From the NCBI GenBank assembly GCA_001179505.1, contig CDMY01000069.1:132908-196907 (forward strand): a DNA stretch of 64,000 nucleotides, given 5' to 3'. Below are positions 1-12,725 of the stretch, in pieces (position 1 is the first letter of the stretch; every line of letters begins with the position of its first letter). This stretch comes from Vitrella brassicaformis. Its lineage: Eukaryota; Sar; Vitrellaceae. Below the pieces are notes generated by a model that made no database searches, was not told the origin of the DNA, and saw nothing but the letters and a program-made list of their open reading frames with translations. The translations under genes were made by a program, and so were the position numbers.

Positions 1-3000
1 CTGCTGACCTACCACAACCCGTGGCTGGCCAGACACCTCGGCCACCTCAACGTCTGGCCCACTGACTACGCCATCAACTACATCGCTGGTACGGAAGGAC
101 CAGAGGGGGAGAGGGAGAGGGAGAGGGGGGCCGGACAGATGGGGATCTATGTATGTACCATATCTGCTTGTGGGTTCTGTCGGTGGTGTGTGTGTCAGGT
201 GGGTATGCGCTGGCCAATGGCGCGACAGCTTTCCATGTGCTGCAGCTGTGGCAGGTCAGACACCCCCACCCCCACCGACACAGAGAAGTGGTGGCATTTA
301 TTCGAGGGAGAGTCTGTCTTGTCGTATGTGCAGCTGTTGGTGGTGGCCGATGAGGCCAGCGCGCTCTCGCTCCTCACCTGTGCGCTCCTCATCAAGTACA
401 CTCACTCACATCACACACAGTGCTCAGCAAGGTGAGGAGTGTGTGTGTGCCTCTCCGCTGCGTGTGTGTGTAGGTTGGGTCGCGAGATAGCCGAGCAAGT
501 GCTGCGGGAAGACACTATCAAGGTGAGATGAGACAAATAAATGGTCGGGGTGGCGATGGATTGGCACATCCCTGGTGTCTGCTGTCGGTCCGTCCGTTGT
601 TTCAGTATCTGAACGGGATAGAGCTGCCGGCCGACATCCACAAGTGGTGGAAAGAAGGTCAGTCAGTCGGTGGCTAGGGAGGGATGCAGACGTCGCAACG
701 CAACGCGATAGGTGCTTCCTGTATGTGTGTGTGCCTCTCTGTGCGTGTGTCAGCTGTGATGTTGGGCGAGCGGACCCCCTCCACCTTCTCCGAGCAGCTC
801 AGCGAAATGGCCGTGGGGTTCGCGCCGCTCTACTACGCACCCGTAAGTCACCCAACACAACACATGCACACGTGCCATCGTCCATTCATCCACCCCACCC
901 ATATCATTTGTGTGCAGGATGTAGGCAGCACGATGCCGTCCAACTCTGAGGCTGCAAAAGACCTGGACACAAGGGTCTTCTGCGTTTGCATGAGGTGCGA
1001 CAGGCAGGCAGGCAACACAAAAACAGCTGTATGTCGCTGTCCCTTCCCTTGATGGATTCAGCGCGACTGAGTTCGTGTCATTGCTGAAGCGTCGCGCCAA
1101 GCTTCAGAAGGCCCTCAAGCGGCAGCAGCACCAGCAGGCGTCCATCGAGTCAGCCGACGCATCAACCACACCTCCTGCAGAAACGACACCTACAGCAGCA
1201 GCAGGATCGGCACCCTCCGAGCAGCAACAGCAACAGCAGCAGGCCGAGCAAGAGCAAGAGCAGCAGCAGGAGGGCGAGGGCGAAGACGCGTCGCCATCCA
1301 ACGTGGCCCATCCACTGGATGAGTTCTTCTACTCTGACGACACGCACACTCAGAAGCAGCAGCCACCCGATCAGCAGCAGACTGGAGAGGATGCACCAGC
1401 AGCAGCAGCAGCAGCGGAGGAGGACACGAGTGCGTTGGTGCGTCGTGCAGGCGGCGGTCGGCGTCACTCGTGGATGCATTTGGGTATAGTGCTGCGGCAT
1501 GACGGCGAGGAGGACAAACGCGCCAAGGAGGACCCACTCGAGAGCAAGAAACGGTAGGTAGGTAGGTGGCGATGGATGGATGGATGGATGGGCGTGTTGG
1601 TTGCAATGCACCCATCCATCCATATTGCTACATACATACCATGTGTGCCGACCTGCCTGCCTGCCTGCCTGCCTGCAGGGAGCTGTCGAATTGGGAGCTA
1701 GTCGTGGTCGACTGGTATGCAGAGGTGGCCAACCGCCTACCTTTCTGTCACCTTGATCGACGTGTGTCTGTGTGGGTGTGTACAGCCGCACATTGGACGA
1801 GGTGGAGATTGGTGCCGACTCGTCGCGGAGGCCACCCGGTGGACAGCCGAGATCAGGCACCAGACTCAAAGGCGCCATCTGCGCTGGTGGGTGGGCGGAA
1901 ATCAGGCCTGCAATGGCCACCACTAATGGTGTGTGTGTGTGTGTGTAGATGCTGATTCGATCTTGGAGCGTCACCAGGGGTACATCGATGCCTTTCTGCT
2001 CAAGTGCGAGCAGGTGCGGGGCAAACCGCTGTGCCTCTTCGGCAGACACCACGACACACCCGCACTCATCGCCACACTCGCACTGGTAACTAGCGGGTGG
2101 GCCAACAACACACACACATATGGCTGTCTGTTGTGGCTGATCCATCCATCCATCCATCCATCCATGTGTGTGTGTGCAGCTGCTGCAGCGTGGCTTCCCC
2201 CGCATCAGTGCGATCCTGGGTGGCTGGTCGGCCATCTGTGACAGCCTGGAGGAGATGAACCCCTCGCGTCAGCTCTACAACCAGCTGGTCATCCGGTCCA
2301 CCACACACGACAGCACCGACAGCCCACGGGCGGACAAGGACAGGGAGGGAGCCGAGGGCAAGAACCACACAGGGGCCGGCGGGGGTTGGCGCACCCGCAT
2401 CACACACCTGGCACAGCAGACCAAGGACATTTCCTTCAATGTCAAGGTTACTTAGTGGATCGGTGGATGGGCGGGCTCCCTCCCTCCCTCTCTCACCCAT
2501 GTGTGTCTCTCTCTCTGTGTGTGTCAGGATCGCATGCTTGAGACTGGTGGGCGCATCCGGCAGACTGCCTTGCCGGCACTTAACGAGATATGGCAGGACG
2601 TCAGGCAGATACAGACACTCGCAGGGGGCACCAAGGGGGAGCCTCCAGTGGCAGCAGACACCACTGAGACTCCCAAGCCCGCCCCACACACACCCGAGAC
2701 CACAGCCACAGGTCAGCAACACACAAAGAGGCCGCCTTTCCACCCCCACACTGCATCGATGTCTCTATGCTATGTGTGCGTGCAGGTATGTTGGCATCTC
2801 TGTTCCCCAACACTCGGTTCGGTGCCGACTTCGCCACCCAGAAGGGCAAGGGCAGCAACAACGAAGGCGGGGAGACACACCGACACCCACAAGCAGCAGC
2901 AGCCGACAAGAAGAGAGAGAAGGAACCTCCTGCTGCTGAGCCCGCAGCACTCAAGGAGGAGGCCGCTACAACCCACGACACCGAGGCAGGTGGTGACGAC

Positions 3001-5211
3001 ATGAGCAAGGGCCCAATATTTGCCCGTGGCAAGGGTGGCCCTCGGAGGAAGAAGGGCAAGGCCGCCAGGTCCGCTGCTGAGAGGGAGCAGAGGGCGGCGG
3101 AGGCGGGTCAAGAGAGCGACTCCATATTCGAGATCGGTAAGGTGACACACGGACATCAACATTCGCATACCTTGATTCAAGTATGGCTGCGTATGTGTCA
3201 GGTGGCGGGAGTGACAGCGACGAGGGCGCCGGTTCCCGCCGGACGAGGCGCAGCCACTCAGGCCGCAGCAAGACAGAAGAGGACCAGATCGACACCCGAC
3301 AGGGCGGCACACACGGTGAGTGGGTTGCTGACGGGGAAGGGTCAAAAGGAAGCTAGCTCTCGCATGCATCCCTTTGCTGTGCGTGTGCAGTTGCGACCGA
3401 TGCGGCGGTAGGCGGCGCTCTGGACGACACGAACGATGCAGGTGGGTGAGATGGGGTGGCATGGTTGTATGCATCCATCTTGACCGGCGCTTCCATGCGT
3501 ATGTATGTCATCAGGCGACAGTCCGCATAAGCCCTACAACTTAATGGAGATGATGAAACTCTACCAGGACCACATCAAGGCAAGCAACCAAGCCAGGGGA
3601 GGAAGGGACAGACAAGGAGGTGACACACACACGCCGATATGTTGTGTGTTTATGCAGGAGATCCAGGGGTTGAAGGAGGGCGAGGAGCTGGACGTCATCA
3701 GGCTGCAGGAACAAATCGGAGACACACACGTACTATCCTTCTAACGCCACACCACACCACCCGTCGGACGACCCACGTTCACCTGTCCTGCCTGCCTTTG
3801 ATTCAGATATTCGACGCCCGTCAGATCTGTGCGTGTCCGCCCACCCCAGCGGCCTTCGACCATCCGTCGCCGGCCCCCTCGCCGAGCAAGAGCGGCCGCT
3901 TCCTGGGCGGCCTCATCAGCAAACTGCCCATACACTTCACACAAGACACTCACGCAAAGGACAAAGAGGTACGTGCGGACGGCATACCTCGCCCAAATGG
4001 TTGTGTGTGCCATGCTTGTGTTGTGGCCATGCAGGTGTTGGTTCGTCGCTTGTTGATCTTGTCACTGAACCAGCTGATGGTGCTGGAGGTCATCCCCACG
4101 TACCTGCTGCCCATCGAGACGCCACACAAGGACACTGACACAACAGACAAGGAAACCGACGGCATGGAGATCTCAGAGGCGTTCCCCACCACAACCACAC
4201 CCAAAGATCAGCAGCATCGCCCAGCACCAGCAGCACCGCAGCACCAAGAAGGAGAAGGGGGTGACAAGGAAGAGCAAGAGGAGGAAGAGGAGGACGTCAT
4301 GTTCGACAGCACCGCACACGCACCAACCACACAGCCACCACCACAGCCACAGCCACAGCCAGCACCAGCAGCACCCCTGGCCCCCTCCCCGGCCTCTTCC
4401 CAGCAGACGGGATCTACCCCCTCGCCACCTCCCTCTCCATCCAAACAGCCTCCAGGCGCACCCGCACCCCCATCGCCATCCACTCTCAGCTCGTCCAGCA
4501 AGGGCAGCGGGCCGGGATGGCTCGCTACCGTCGGACACAAGATGCAGTCGCTCGCGCACAAGACCATCCTCACACCGGCGGCTGCTGAGTCTGCGGCCGA
4601 CAAGGGGGCGGCCAGGCCCTCACAGCACGAGCAGGCGAGCGCCTCCCCATCTGCAGCCGATGGCGACCGATTCGACCACAGCAATGAGGTGGTGGTGTAT
4701 GTGTGTGAGGGTCGTGTGCGGCTCAACTGGCCGTTTGAAGGGCTAGACGGGTACCGGCGTGTGCGGCGTGACGGCAGGGAGGGGTACACGGGTGTGTCGA
4801 TGGATGAGTGCCGCGCCATCGTCCGAGCCAACCACCGCCTGCAGTTCCTCAAACGCATCTTCTTCCAGGTGAGGACAGGAAGGACCCAACCATTGATTGA
4901 CACACACCGGCATACTATCCAATGTGGATGTGCGTGCGTCTTTGTGTGTGTTCCTCCCTCTACTCATGCAGGAGGATGCGCCCGATCGCGTGACGATAGT
5001 GCTCAAGAACGACACGTCTTTCGAATTCGAAATCGACAACCAACAGGTCAGTCGGTGGATGGCGGGTGGGAGGGATAGCCAGACATTCATATGAATTTGT
5101 ACCGACTTTTCTGGTGTGTGTGTGTGTGTGTTCACCAATCAGGAGTTCCTGAACAGCGTCAAGTCGCGTTTGTCGGCCCTCAACATCGGCATGAAGATGA
5201 GCTCAACCTAG
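1..5211 (+). CDS. TBC1D23: TBC1D23-like protein (TBC + rhodanese + C-terminal PH-like domain), 5' truncated by window
   Basis: Known role of the family: a trans-Golgi golgin adaptor that captures endosome-derived vesicles; its TBC domain lacks GAP activity and its C-terminal domain binds the WASH-complex subunit FAM21. The sequence shows a multi-exon gene entered in mid-TBC domain. Exon 1 (1-90) reads LLTYHNPWLARHLGHLNVWP, followed by exons near 200-254 (ALANGATAFHVLQLWQ), 332-391 and 605-656. A rhodanese-like domain follows (start near 1690, ELVVVDW; core GKPLCLFGRHHDTPALIATL near 2020 and GFPRISAILGGW near 2190). The C-terminal part (3500-5211) resembles the TBC1D23 PH-like domain (VLVRRLLILSLNQLMVLEV near 4033; VTIVLKNDTSFEFEIDNQQ near 4993) and ends at TAG 5209-5211. 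The PH-like region is split by about 200 residues of Pro/Gln/Ser-rich sequence. Exons are joined by canonical GT-AG introns, but some boundaries are approximate. Domain order makes the family call fairly secure. Confidence 0.8.
1075..1555 (+). other. Gln/Ala-rich low-complexity exon inside the TBC1D23-like gene
   Basis: This long exon begins in the frame reading ATEFVSLLKRRAKLQKALKR and then becomes CAG/GCA-repeat coding (poly-Gln, poly-Ala, Glu-Gln runs near 1195-1290 and 1390-1425). It links the TBC and rhodanese domains. The CAG repeats create long open frames on the minus strand, which are not genes. Confidence 0.6.
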
Positions 5212-5752
5212 CCATAGATAGCCAGACCGTGTTTCCTCTGCTCCTCCGTGCAGCAGCAGTGAGACGAGTCAGCCAGTCAGCCAGCCCGGTCTGCTTTCGT
5301 GAGAATTAATGAGGTGGGCCTGCGTGGGTCGGTAGGTAGTCTTTGTCGTTGTCGTGCGTGTCGGCACTTGTGGCCTAGCTTCCAATTCACCATAAATTCA
5401 CCATAGAGTATCAATCATAATGATGACTGTTAGTGGGCATGTGAGCTGGACCGAATCAGCATGCACGGGCCATTCAACTGATCAAAATTGTCCTTCTTCA
5501 CAGATGCAGCATGCAAGTAGATTCTCGATCGGGCGGTAAGAGGGGCACAGAATGAGTCGGTCGACACTCGCAATTGCCTGCCCTTCAGTGACGATAACAG
5601 CACTCACACGAAGCGGACTGGCAGCCCCTCTCTCTCTCGGCCATCAATGCACCATGCACACACACAGAGACATGTATGCGAGACACACCGGCAAGAAAAG
5701 AGCCGCGCCATGATAGTGAATGCGATACCGGCTAACACACACACCCGCACAT
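5212..5752. other. Convergent intergenic region, no gene seen
   Basis: This is the gap between the stop codons of the TBC1D23-like gene (+) and the next gene (-), so it should hold both 3' UTRs. It is more AT-rich than the neighbouring exons around 5385-5430, with a small tandem duplication of the AATTCACCATA unit near 5389-5407. I see no convincing open frame or RNA gene. Confidence 0.5.
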
Positions 5753-8700
5753 TTACGCAGCAGCCTTGGTGGCCTCGTCTTTGTCGCCTCTCTTTGTGTC
5801 CTTGCTGGCCGCCTTCTTTCTGTTTGGCCTCATCTCGATGGTCTTGCCCTCCCCGCCCGACACGGTCAACCTCTTCTGGCTTGACTCTCTGAGCAGAGTG
5901 ATCAGCCCCTTGGGGCGTGGCTTGTAGGGCGACAGCACCACACACTTGAGGCGAGGGAAACTCTCAAAAACCGACACAACACACTCGGCAAACGACCGGA
6001 ACAGACCCTTCTCTGCCTCATCAGTGAGGTATCTGACCCGGGGGTGTCTCTCGAGTGACAGGTGCATCTCAAGGCGAGACACGCGACTTGACATGACCTG
6101 CCTGCCAGCCTCGCCCTCCCCACCGTACACACGCCACTGCACAGTGTGATTCGGAAGGGCATCATATCTGCGTGTGGTGTAGTGTAGTTGGGCCATGGGA
6201 AATCGATCTCACTCTTGACGCACACAGTGACATCTCGCCTGCCTTGAGCACAGAGATGGGCCACACCGGCAGGCGCGAGACACAGCGTAGCATTGGGATT
6301 GGCGAGAGTAGACAGCTCAAACGTGACACGGTCGATGGATGGGAGTGCACCCAAGACCTGCCCCGCCCCTCCCTCAAAGAACCCCGCCCCGTGGGAACAC
6401 TGAATGATGGAGACAGACTTGAGATTGGGGAACATCGTGGGAGGATCAGACATGATGTATGAAGGCAGCACCCCATACCCCTGGAGCCCGCCCCACTGGC
6501 TCCCGCCCCAGCAGATGTCGAGCTCATTCACACGTGGAAGAGCGAGTGGGCCGATGTCGGGCACATCAGCATCTGCATGCGATTTGAGTTCGACTTTGTC
6601 GGCCTGGGCGAAGCACAGGTGCAGTGTTGGCAGCGCTGGGGCAACGGGCGGGTCGTTGGCCTCGCTGGTGAGCGGAAGGCAGAGGGAAAGGCCGTCCCTG
6701 CGCCGATGCCATGAGTAGGTGTGGTAGCTCTCAGTGGCGCCGGGTGAGAGGCAGGTGGTACGGAAATGATGCAGCGCCTACTCACAGACGAGAGAAAGAA
6801 CACATGCAGGCGACGGGATGGACTGCCAAGCCATGAATGGGCGGGTGTGACTGCCGCTCACTCGGATGATTTTGGTGCCTCCGATCGTATTGAGTCCCAT
6901 CTCGACGTGACGAAGCGGCCCTCCGCCGTTGTCCGTGCCGATGACGTCGATGAGTTGCTCGGGATCGTCGTTGCCTGCTTCGAAACCCCAAACGGGGTAC
7001 GAGAACTCCACTTGACCCGTCAGGCTCGACAACGTACCAACTTTGAGAGAGAAAAGAATGCATGGCAGAAGAAGTGTCTACCTATATATCTGCTGCTCTC
7101 TTGTTTGATTCTCCTCTCACCGGATGGTGTGTCTTTAATCGCACTCGCCACTTCAATGACGTGCTGGTACCTTGCGTAGGTGCCGTCGTCGTCCCCCACG
7201 ATAACCATCTCGTCAGCCTGCACGACACAGAAGCCACAAAGCACTATCTTTACGGCCCTCGACTCCCCCTTTCCTCCCTCTCTCCGTGCCATCTCACCTT
7301 GTTGGGTATGAAGTGCAGAGACGATATGCCCGACGACGCATTGCGGACCCACGCCGCGGCGAGCCCATGGACGCTGACTATGCTCAGCTCCTCGAGGACG
7401 GGCAGCTCGTACTTGCGTGTGCGTGCGATGCTCTCCCACATCGAGCCGACCGTAGCCTTGGTCAGCTTGGGGAACGCAGTGGGGCTCTCCTTGCTTGGCA
7501 CCTCTGCGTTGATCTGCCCTCTCCCCTGCTGCGGGTCACGTGTGCCTTGGAGCTCGACGGTCTCGATGGTGGCCGCCAGCTGCTCAAGCAAAGTGACGAG
7601 CCGAGGGGTGGGAGGGTAATGCACATGCAGGGAGCGACACTGAGACACACGACCTGCACACGCGAAACACGCATTTGAGAATGGACATGAGCGAGAGAGG
7701 GATGTGTGTTCAGTTCCATCTCTCACCGGGCAGTTTGGCTGCGGTGCGTTTAGTGGGCTTTGCGTAGATGTCGACGATGGGGTGCACAGCGGGCTGGCGG
7801 CTGAGGTGGCTGAAGTGTGTGTTGATGGTGGAGAGGGATGTCATGAAGGTGTGGTAGCCGAGGTACGCACCCAGCCCAAAGCCCTCCTCGGTCGTCATCC
7901 ACAGCGCCTCAGGCAGCTCCTCCAAGCCAGACCTCACCTGACAAACACATACACCACAGAGCGCACAAAGAAATGATGAACAGACCCTCGACGGAGCTCT
8001 TTGTGTGTTTGCGCGTGTGTGTGGTGCCCACCTCATCTTGGTTGAGTTTGTCCATGGTGTTTAGGATGACGTCGAGCTTCTTGACACATGCTTCCACCTG
8101 CTGCTTGGCCGTCTTGTCCACGGTGGATATCTGGATGTCCGCCTCGCACCTCACCATGGCCGTCAGCACACGGCAGTGGCGGTCAACCTCCTGAACAGCA
8201 GAAGGAGAGGCGGCAAAGAGGCGGGATGTCTATGGAACAAAGGTACCTGTGTTGTGTGTGGCGGCCAACCTGCATGTGTTTCTGTTTGGCGAATGTGTCG
8301 GGGGCGGGGAGGGCAGCCTTCGCATCCAACATCTGCTGCGCCTGTGCGCAACAAACACAACACGCACGAAGCATCACACATTGGCAGATATTCAACCCTC
8401 GCCCTCGTCGCCTCGCCTCTCTGCTCCCTCATTGACTCACCTTAGCCTTTGCGTCGTTGACCATGTTGATCTGTGCCTGGAGACGCTCCGCCACCTCGGC
8501 CAGAACCGCCAACGCTTCCTCATGGCGCACCTCACCAACATCCTGACACAACACGCACACGATACACGCCATACAGAGAGAATCGCCCATTGCTTCGCCC
8601 ATCCGCTCGATGTGTCTGGATCTGTGTCGATATCGTGCTGTGCGCACCTCCATCTCGACGTCGTCAGGCGTCAGTGGCTTGGTCCTGGCCTTCTTGACGT

Positions 8701-8929
8701 CCTTCCTCCCCTTGTTCTTGCCCTCCTTCTTGACCGCCGCCTTTGCCGGACGTCGGGCATGACCATAGTCCTCCCAGCTGTCGGAACAGTCGTCTGAATC
8801 CATGCTGCTGCTGTCGGAGAACAAGTAGCGCTTGCGATCACCACCACCACCACCACCAGCAGCGGCGGCGGATGAGGCGGCCATGGCAGCCTTGCGCATG
8901 GGACGAGCCGGACGGTCCTTGACGTCCAT
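5753..8929 (-). CDS. Unrecognised protein, paralog of the divergent neighbour at 9041 (copy A)
   Basis: Function not recognised. The start chosen is ATG 8929 (MDVKDRPARPMRKAAMAASS). Lysine-rich, possibly nuclear-localising sequence follows (KKEGKNKGRKDVKKARTK), then coiled-coil-like exons (LAEVAERLQAQINMVNDAKA near 8490; KQQVEACVKKLDVILNTMDK near 8080). Leucine-patterned segments come next (TLLEQLAATIETVELQG near 7560; FPNLKSVSIIQCSHG near 6400), and the end is basic (RPNRKKAASKDTKRGDKDE), stop 5753-5755. The spaced L/I/V pattern may be a degenerate LRR-type solenoid, which is inference. The gene has many short introns. The gene at 9041-12354 encodes the same architecture block by block with matching intron positions. 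Confidence 0.6.
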
Positions 8930-9040
8930 CGTGCAACGAGGAGAGAAAATGGGGGAACGGCGGATGATCGTTCCGTTTACTTTTGGTTGGCCAGGTTGTC
9001 GCCAATTAGTCCGCGTTGTTCTTCTCGCTCCTTCGCGGCG
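8930..9040. promoter_or_regulatory. 111-bp shared divergent promoter region between two paralogous genes
   Basis: Only 111 bases separate the start codons of the minus-strand gene (ATG at 8929) and the plus-strand gene (ATG at 9041). Both 5' UTRs and both core promoters must fit here or overlap the genes. No TATA box is evident. The right-hand half is T/G-rich (TTTACTTTTGGTTGGCC). A bidirectional promoter is inferred from geometry alone. Confidence 0.45.
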
Positions 9041-12000
9041 ATGGCGTCAGAAGGTGTTGAGCATCGCATGACGAAACGCCAGGCCGCCATTGCTGCTGTT
9101 GAGGCTGCGGCAGGTGTGGCTCAGAAGCGCAAGCCGTCGATGGATGTTGGCGTGAGCAGCGACGGTGATGAGGAGGAGGATGGGTCAGAGTCGGAGGACA
9201 GGGGCCGCCGCACCACCAAGGTCGCCAAGAAGAAGCAGCGGGTGGATGAGAAGGACAAGGCGGCTGCCGGCAAGGCCAAACCCAAGAAGAAGGGTGGCAG
9301 ATCTAAGGCTCAAGCGGCAGACGAGGACCATCAGATGGAGGTACGCTCGCATCACGCGATGGGAGGGCACACCAGGGACCGGCATGGCTTGAGCATTGCT
9401 CGTCCATGGCTCGCTGCTGTCTGTGTTTCGTGTGTTTGCCCGTCAGGATGTGGTCGAGTTGTTTCCTGCCGACCCGCTGGAGGCTCTCAAGGCCGTGGCG
9501 CAGAAGCTACAGACGCAGATCCAGCGCGTCGAACACGCCAAAGCAAAGGTGAGCGAGAGGGAGAGGGGCAGGGTGAGGATCACCGGAGAGGAATGTGTGG
9601 GGTGTTGTGTGTGTCGTCCTGCCTGCGTTCAGGCTAAGGAGTTGTATGAGTTGAAGATGGGCCTCGCCGCACCCGAATCGCACACAGAGCAGAATCGCAT
9701 ACGGGTGAGGATGACAGCCAGACACACACCTGACACAACACATTCCGCCTGCTCACGCCTGCGCTTTGTTGTGTATGTGTGTGTGGCTGGCTGATGATGT
9801 AGGACGTTGACTGCCACTACCGCGTGTTGACGGCGATGGCGACGGCTGATGCTGAGGCCCACGCAACCCACACTGACACGACCGTCAAGCGGCAGCTGGA
9901 CCGGTGCGTCGCCAAACTCCAAATCATACAAGACAAAATCGACAAACTACACGACGAGGAGGTGAATACATTGTACATGGGAGGGCACAAGGCGCGGCCA
10001 CATACATGTGTGGCTTTGTCTGTGCAGGTGGTTGAGCCGTGCCTCGAGGGGCTGCCTGAAACCCTCTGGATGAGCAGCGACGAGAAATTCGGTACGGGAA
10101 GAGATTGGACGACGAGTCCAGGGGACGGGGAGGATGCATGTGTTGTGTGTGTTGGTGTGTGTCAGGACTTGGTGCCTTCGTTGGTTTCGTGCCATGTCTG
10201 ACGTCGCTGTCAGCTGTGAGCACCCACTTCCACACCCTCACCCAGGACAGCAACATGCACCCCATCATCGAACTCAACATCTCACCGCCCAATGACATCG
10301 CTAACGAACTGCCCGGTACGCAAAAGGGATGACTTGTAATGTGTGCCCGTCTCCATCTGTGTATCGGTGCTGTGTCTTAATTCAGGTCGTTTCTCGAAGT
10401 GCAAGGACATTTCAATCATGCCCCCACACCCGCCCTCATCCGTCTGCTCGAGAGCCTCAAGGACACCATCACGAGTATCGACCTGAACGGCTACGGGGGG
10501 ATTCCATTGGGCGAGACGGAGGAGCAGATCGTCTTCCCGCAACTCCACAAGGCAGCCGTCCAGGGGGCGTGGGGTGGCGTCGCACGAGATCGCAACTTCA
10601 AACTCCCAGCCCTCAAGCACCTGAGTGGTGACACATTCAGTCGCCATGGGGGATACTCTCGGCATCACGCGGTCAGCCCTCGCACACACGGAAATGGATG
10701 CGGCACACGACACGTGTGTTGGTGGGTGTTCATGCAGGTGGTGCCGTGGATTGACAGCGCATGTGACGGCCTGACATCCATCCACTCTACCTACGTTCAA
10801 GTAAGGCGCACGGACAGGCAGCACGTCGTCGCACACTCCAGACTAATCATGCTGTGTGTCCGGTGTGTCATGCTGTGGTGCATCAGTCGCTCAGAGACGT
10901 CGCTGCTGCCATCAGGGACACGCCAACTGGTGAGAAGCTTGCGGCAGGGGATATTGCCATCGAGACAGCACCCGTTGTGTGCCTCCATGTGGCGACAGCC
11001 AAGACTCTCACGTCCCTCTCCGGCTTCAAATTCTCGGGCAACGACCAGGACCACAACCCGTACGCGCACCACCCTTGGTACCCCTACGGCCTCGGCGGCG
11101 GCAAGGCCCCCGAGGATGAGCTCAGTGACCTCATCTCAGCCCCCCAGGGAGCCAAGCTGCAGAAGATTGAGATGCGCTTCCCCAACATGCCGACACCCAA
11201 AAGTATCCAGGTGAGCATGAGAAGACATCGACTCACCAGCGGTCGATTTCTGTGTTGGCTGCCATCTAGAGAATTCATCGGTTCCGAGCTGCCTGCCTCG
11301 CACCTGACGCGATCGAGACGTACAGCCCGACCATCCACCTGTGGCTGCCCTTCAAAGGCGACGCCGCCCCCCTCGCCACCTGCCTCCCCACCGTGCAGCT
11401 GTGCTGCGCCAAAGCCGACAGCGTGACGCTCATGTCGCATGCAGAGGACGGGACGGGGACGGCCGCCCTCAGCCCCCTGGTGTGCGAACGGGCCCGAAAG
11501 CTGACCATCCAATGCAGCTACCGTGACCAGCAGCCCCCGCAGCCAGCGTATCCACACTACCTCGCCCACCATGCTCAAGCGCCGCCCCGTGTCACGCAGC
11601 CCATCCCGTCCTACATCACGTCCAATGCCCACTGCCTCTTCCCCAGTGTGGTGTCGCTGGGTGTCTATGAGCGAGATGCGGGTATGCGCGTGTATGCGGG
11701 AGGGGCGGGCGTCTGCATGGGGTCGCTGCCATCGCTCGAGAAGGTGTCGTTTGAGGTGCGTGTGAAGCCCGACCCGAGTGCTGAGCTGTGTCTGGTGCCT
11801 GCCGGTCTGAGTTTTCTGTCGAGTCAAGGCAACAATCTGACGGTCAAATCGTCGATCGACGCTGACGTTGACCGCTACCTGTATGGTGGCCCGGCCAACA
11901 CAGCGCCAGCTGACGAATTGTCTCTGAATTGGCGTGTGTACAGCGGGGAGGGGGATGCAGGCAGACAGGTCATGGAGCGTCGTGTGTCTCGCCTCGAAAT

Positions 12001-12354
12001 TGAGCTGCGTGTGTCTCTGCGCCACAGCCGCGGGCAGACCGGCCTGTCCTGCGCTGCTGCCAAGGACATGTGCCAATCGTTCGCCGACTGTGTCGCTGAG
12101 GCCTTCGACAGCTGCCCCTCTCTGTCGTGTGTCGTGCTGGCGCTGCCTTACTTGTACGGTTCCCGCTTTTCGCTGGTCGACAATGTGAGAGAGGGGGCTC
12201 AGAGGCGATTCAGAGTCGCCAAAGAACAGGGGCAGAGAGCGGTGGGCCACAGTCACTGTGTGTTGTGTTGCGCCCAAGTCAGGCCAAGCAGAAGGTCAAG
12301 AAAGAGACACACACCAACGAGGCAGACACAGTCATGAAGACAGAGGAGGAGTGA
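9041..12354 (+). CDS. Unrecognised protein, paralog of the divergent neighbour at 8929 (copy B)
   Basis: Function not recognised. Start ATG 9041 (MASEGVEHRMTKRQ). The N-terminus is acidic and then Lys-rich (KVAKKKQRVDEKDKAAAGKA), likely disordered and nuclear. Coiled-coil-like exons follow (LKAVAQKLQTQIQRVEHAKA near 9490; KRQLDRCVAKLQIIQDKIDK near 9888). Leucine-patterned blocks come next (LIRLLESLKDTITSIDLNGY near 10440; VSLGVYERDAGMRVYAGGAG near 11652; RQVMERRVSRLEIELRVSLR near 11965). The last intron removes roughly 12242-12290 and the final exon reads AKQKVKKETHTNEADTVMKT, stop 12352-12354. Introns after the MEV, AKAK and DEE blocks fall where the minus-strand paralog has them, which points to a DNA-level duplication. 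An LRR-like fold is possible. Confidence 0.6.
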
Positions 12355-12725
12355 GGAGAGAAAGGCAGACAGGCCGGTGTCCGTGTCTTTTTTATCGCAT
12401 GAATGCATGGGCTTTGTACAGCCGAACCAACGCCCATCGTGGCCGTACGTATTCTTGAAAAGAACAGACAGACAGACAGATGACAGACAGAGGTACCGGT
12501 GGGCAGAGATGGGTTGTGTGCAAGTCTGCAGAGAATCTTCGTTGCGTGCCGCATGCATGACTCAGATGGCCCGCCTCTTGCAATTGAAATTGGCTGCTTA
12601 TGCTGTAATCAACCCGCAGCCATCAGGCGAGAATAATATTCCAGAGACGAGACAGAATTAATTCTCTTTTCGAAATTCATTTCCGCCTTTCGCTGCCCGG
12701 GAACGCCTTTCCCTCCCGTGCGCCA
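12355..12725. other. Intergenic, no gene seen
   Basis: This is the 3' flank of the preceding gene and the 5' flank of the next (+) gene. It carries a short GACA tetranucleotide run near 12466-12490 and an AT-rich patch near 12630-12680. I see no coding potential or RNA gene. Confidence 0.4.

Noticed and set aside
1162-2235. Long open frame on the minus strand (Cys/Leu-rich)
   Set aside because: It is the antisense of CAG/GCA-repeat coding sequence and crosses plus-strand introns. Composition is that of a repeat shadow.
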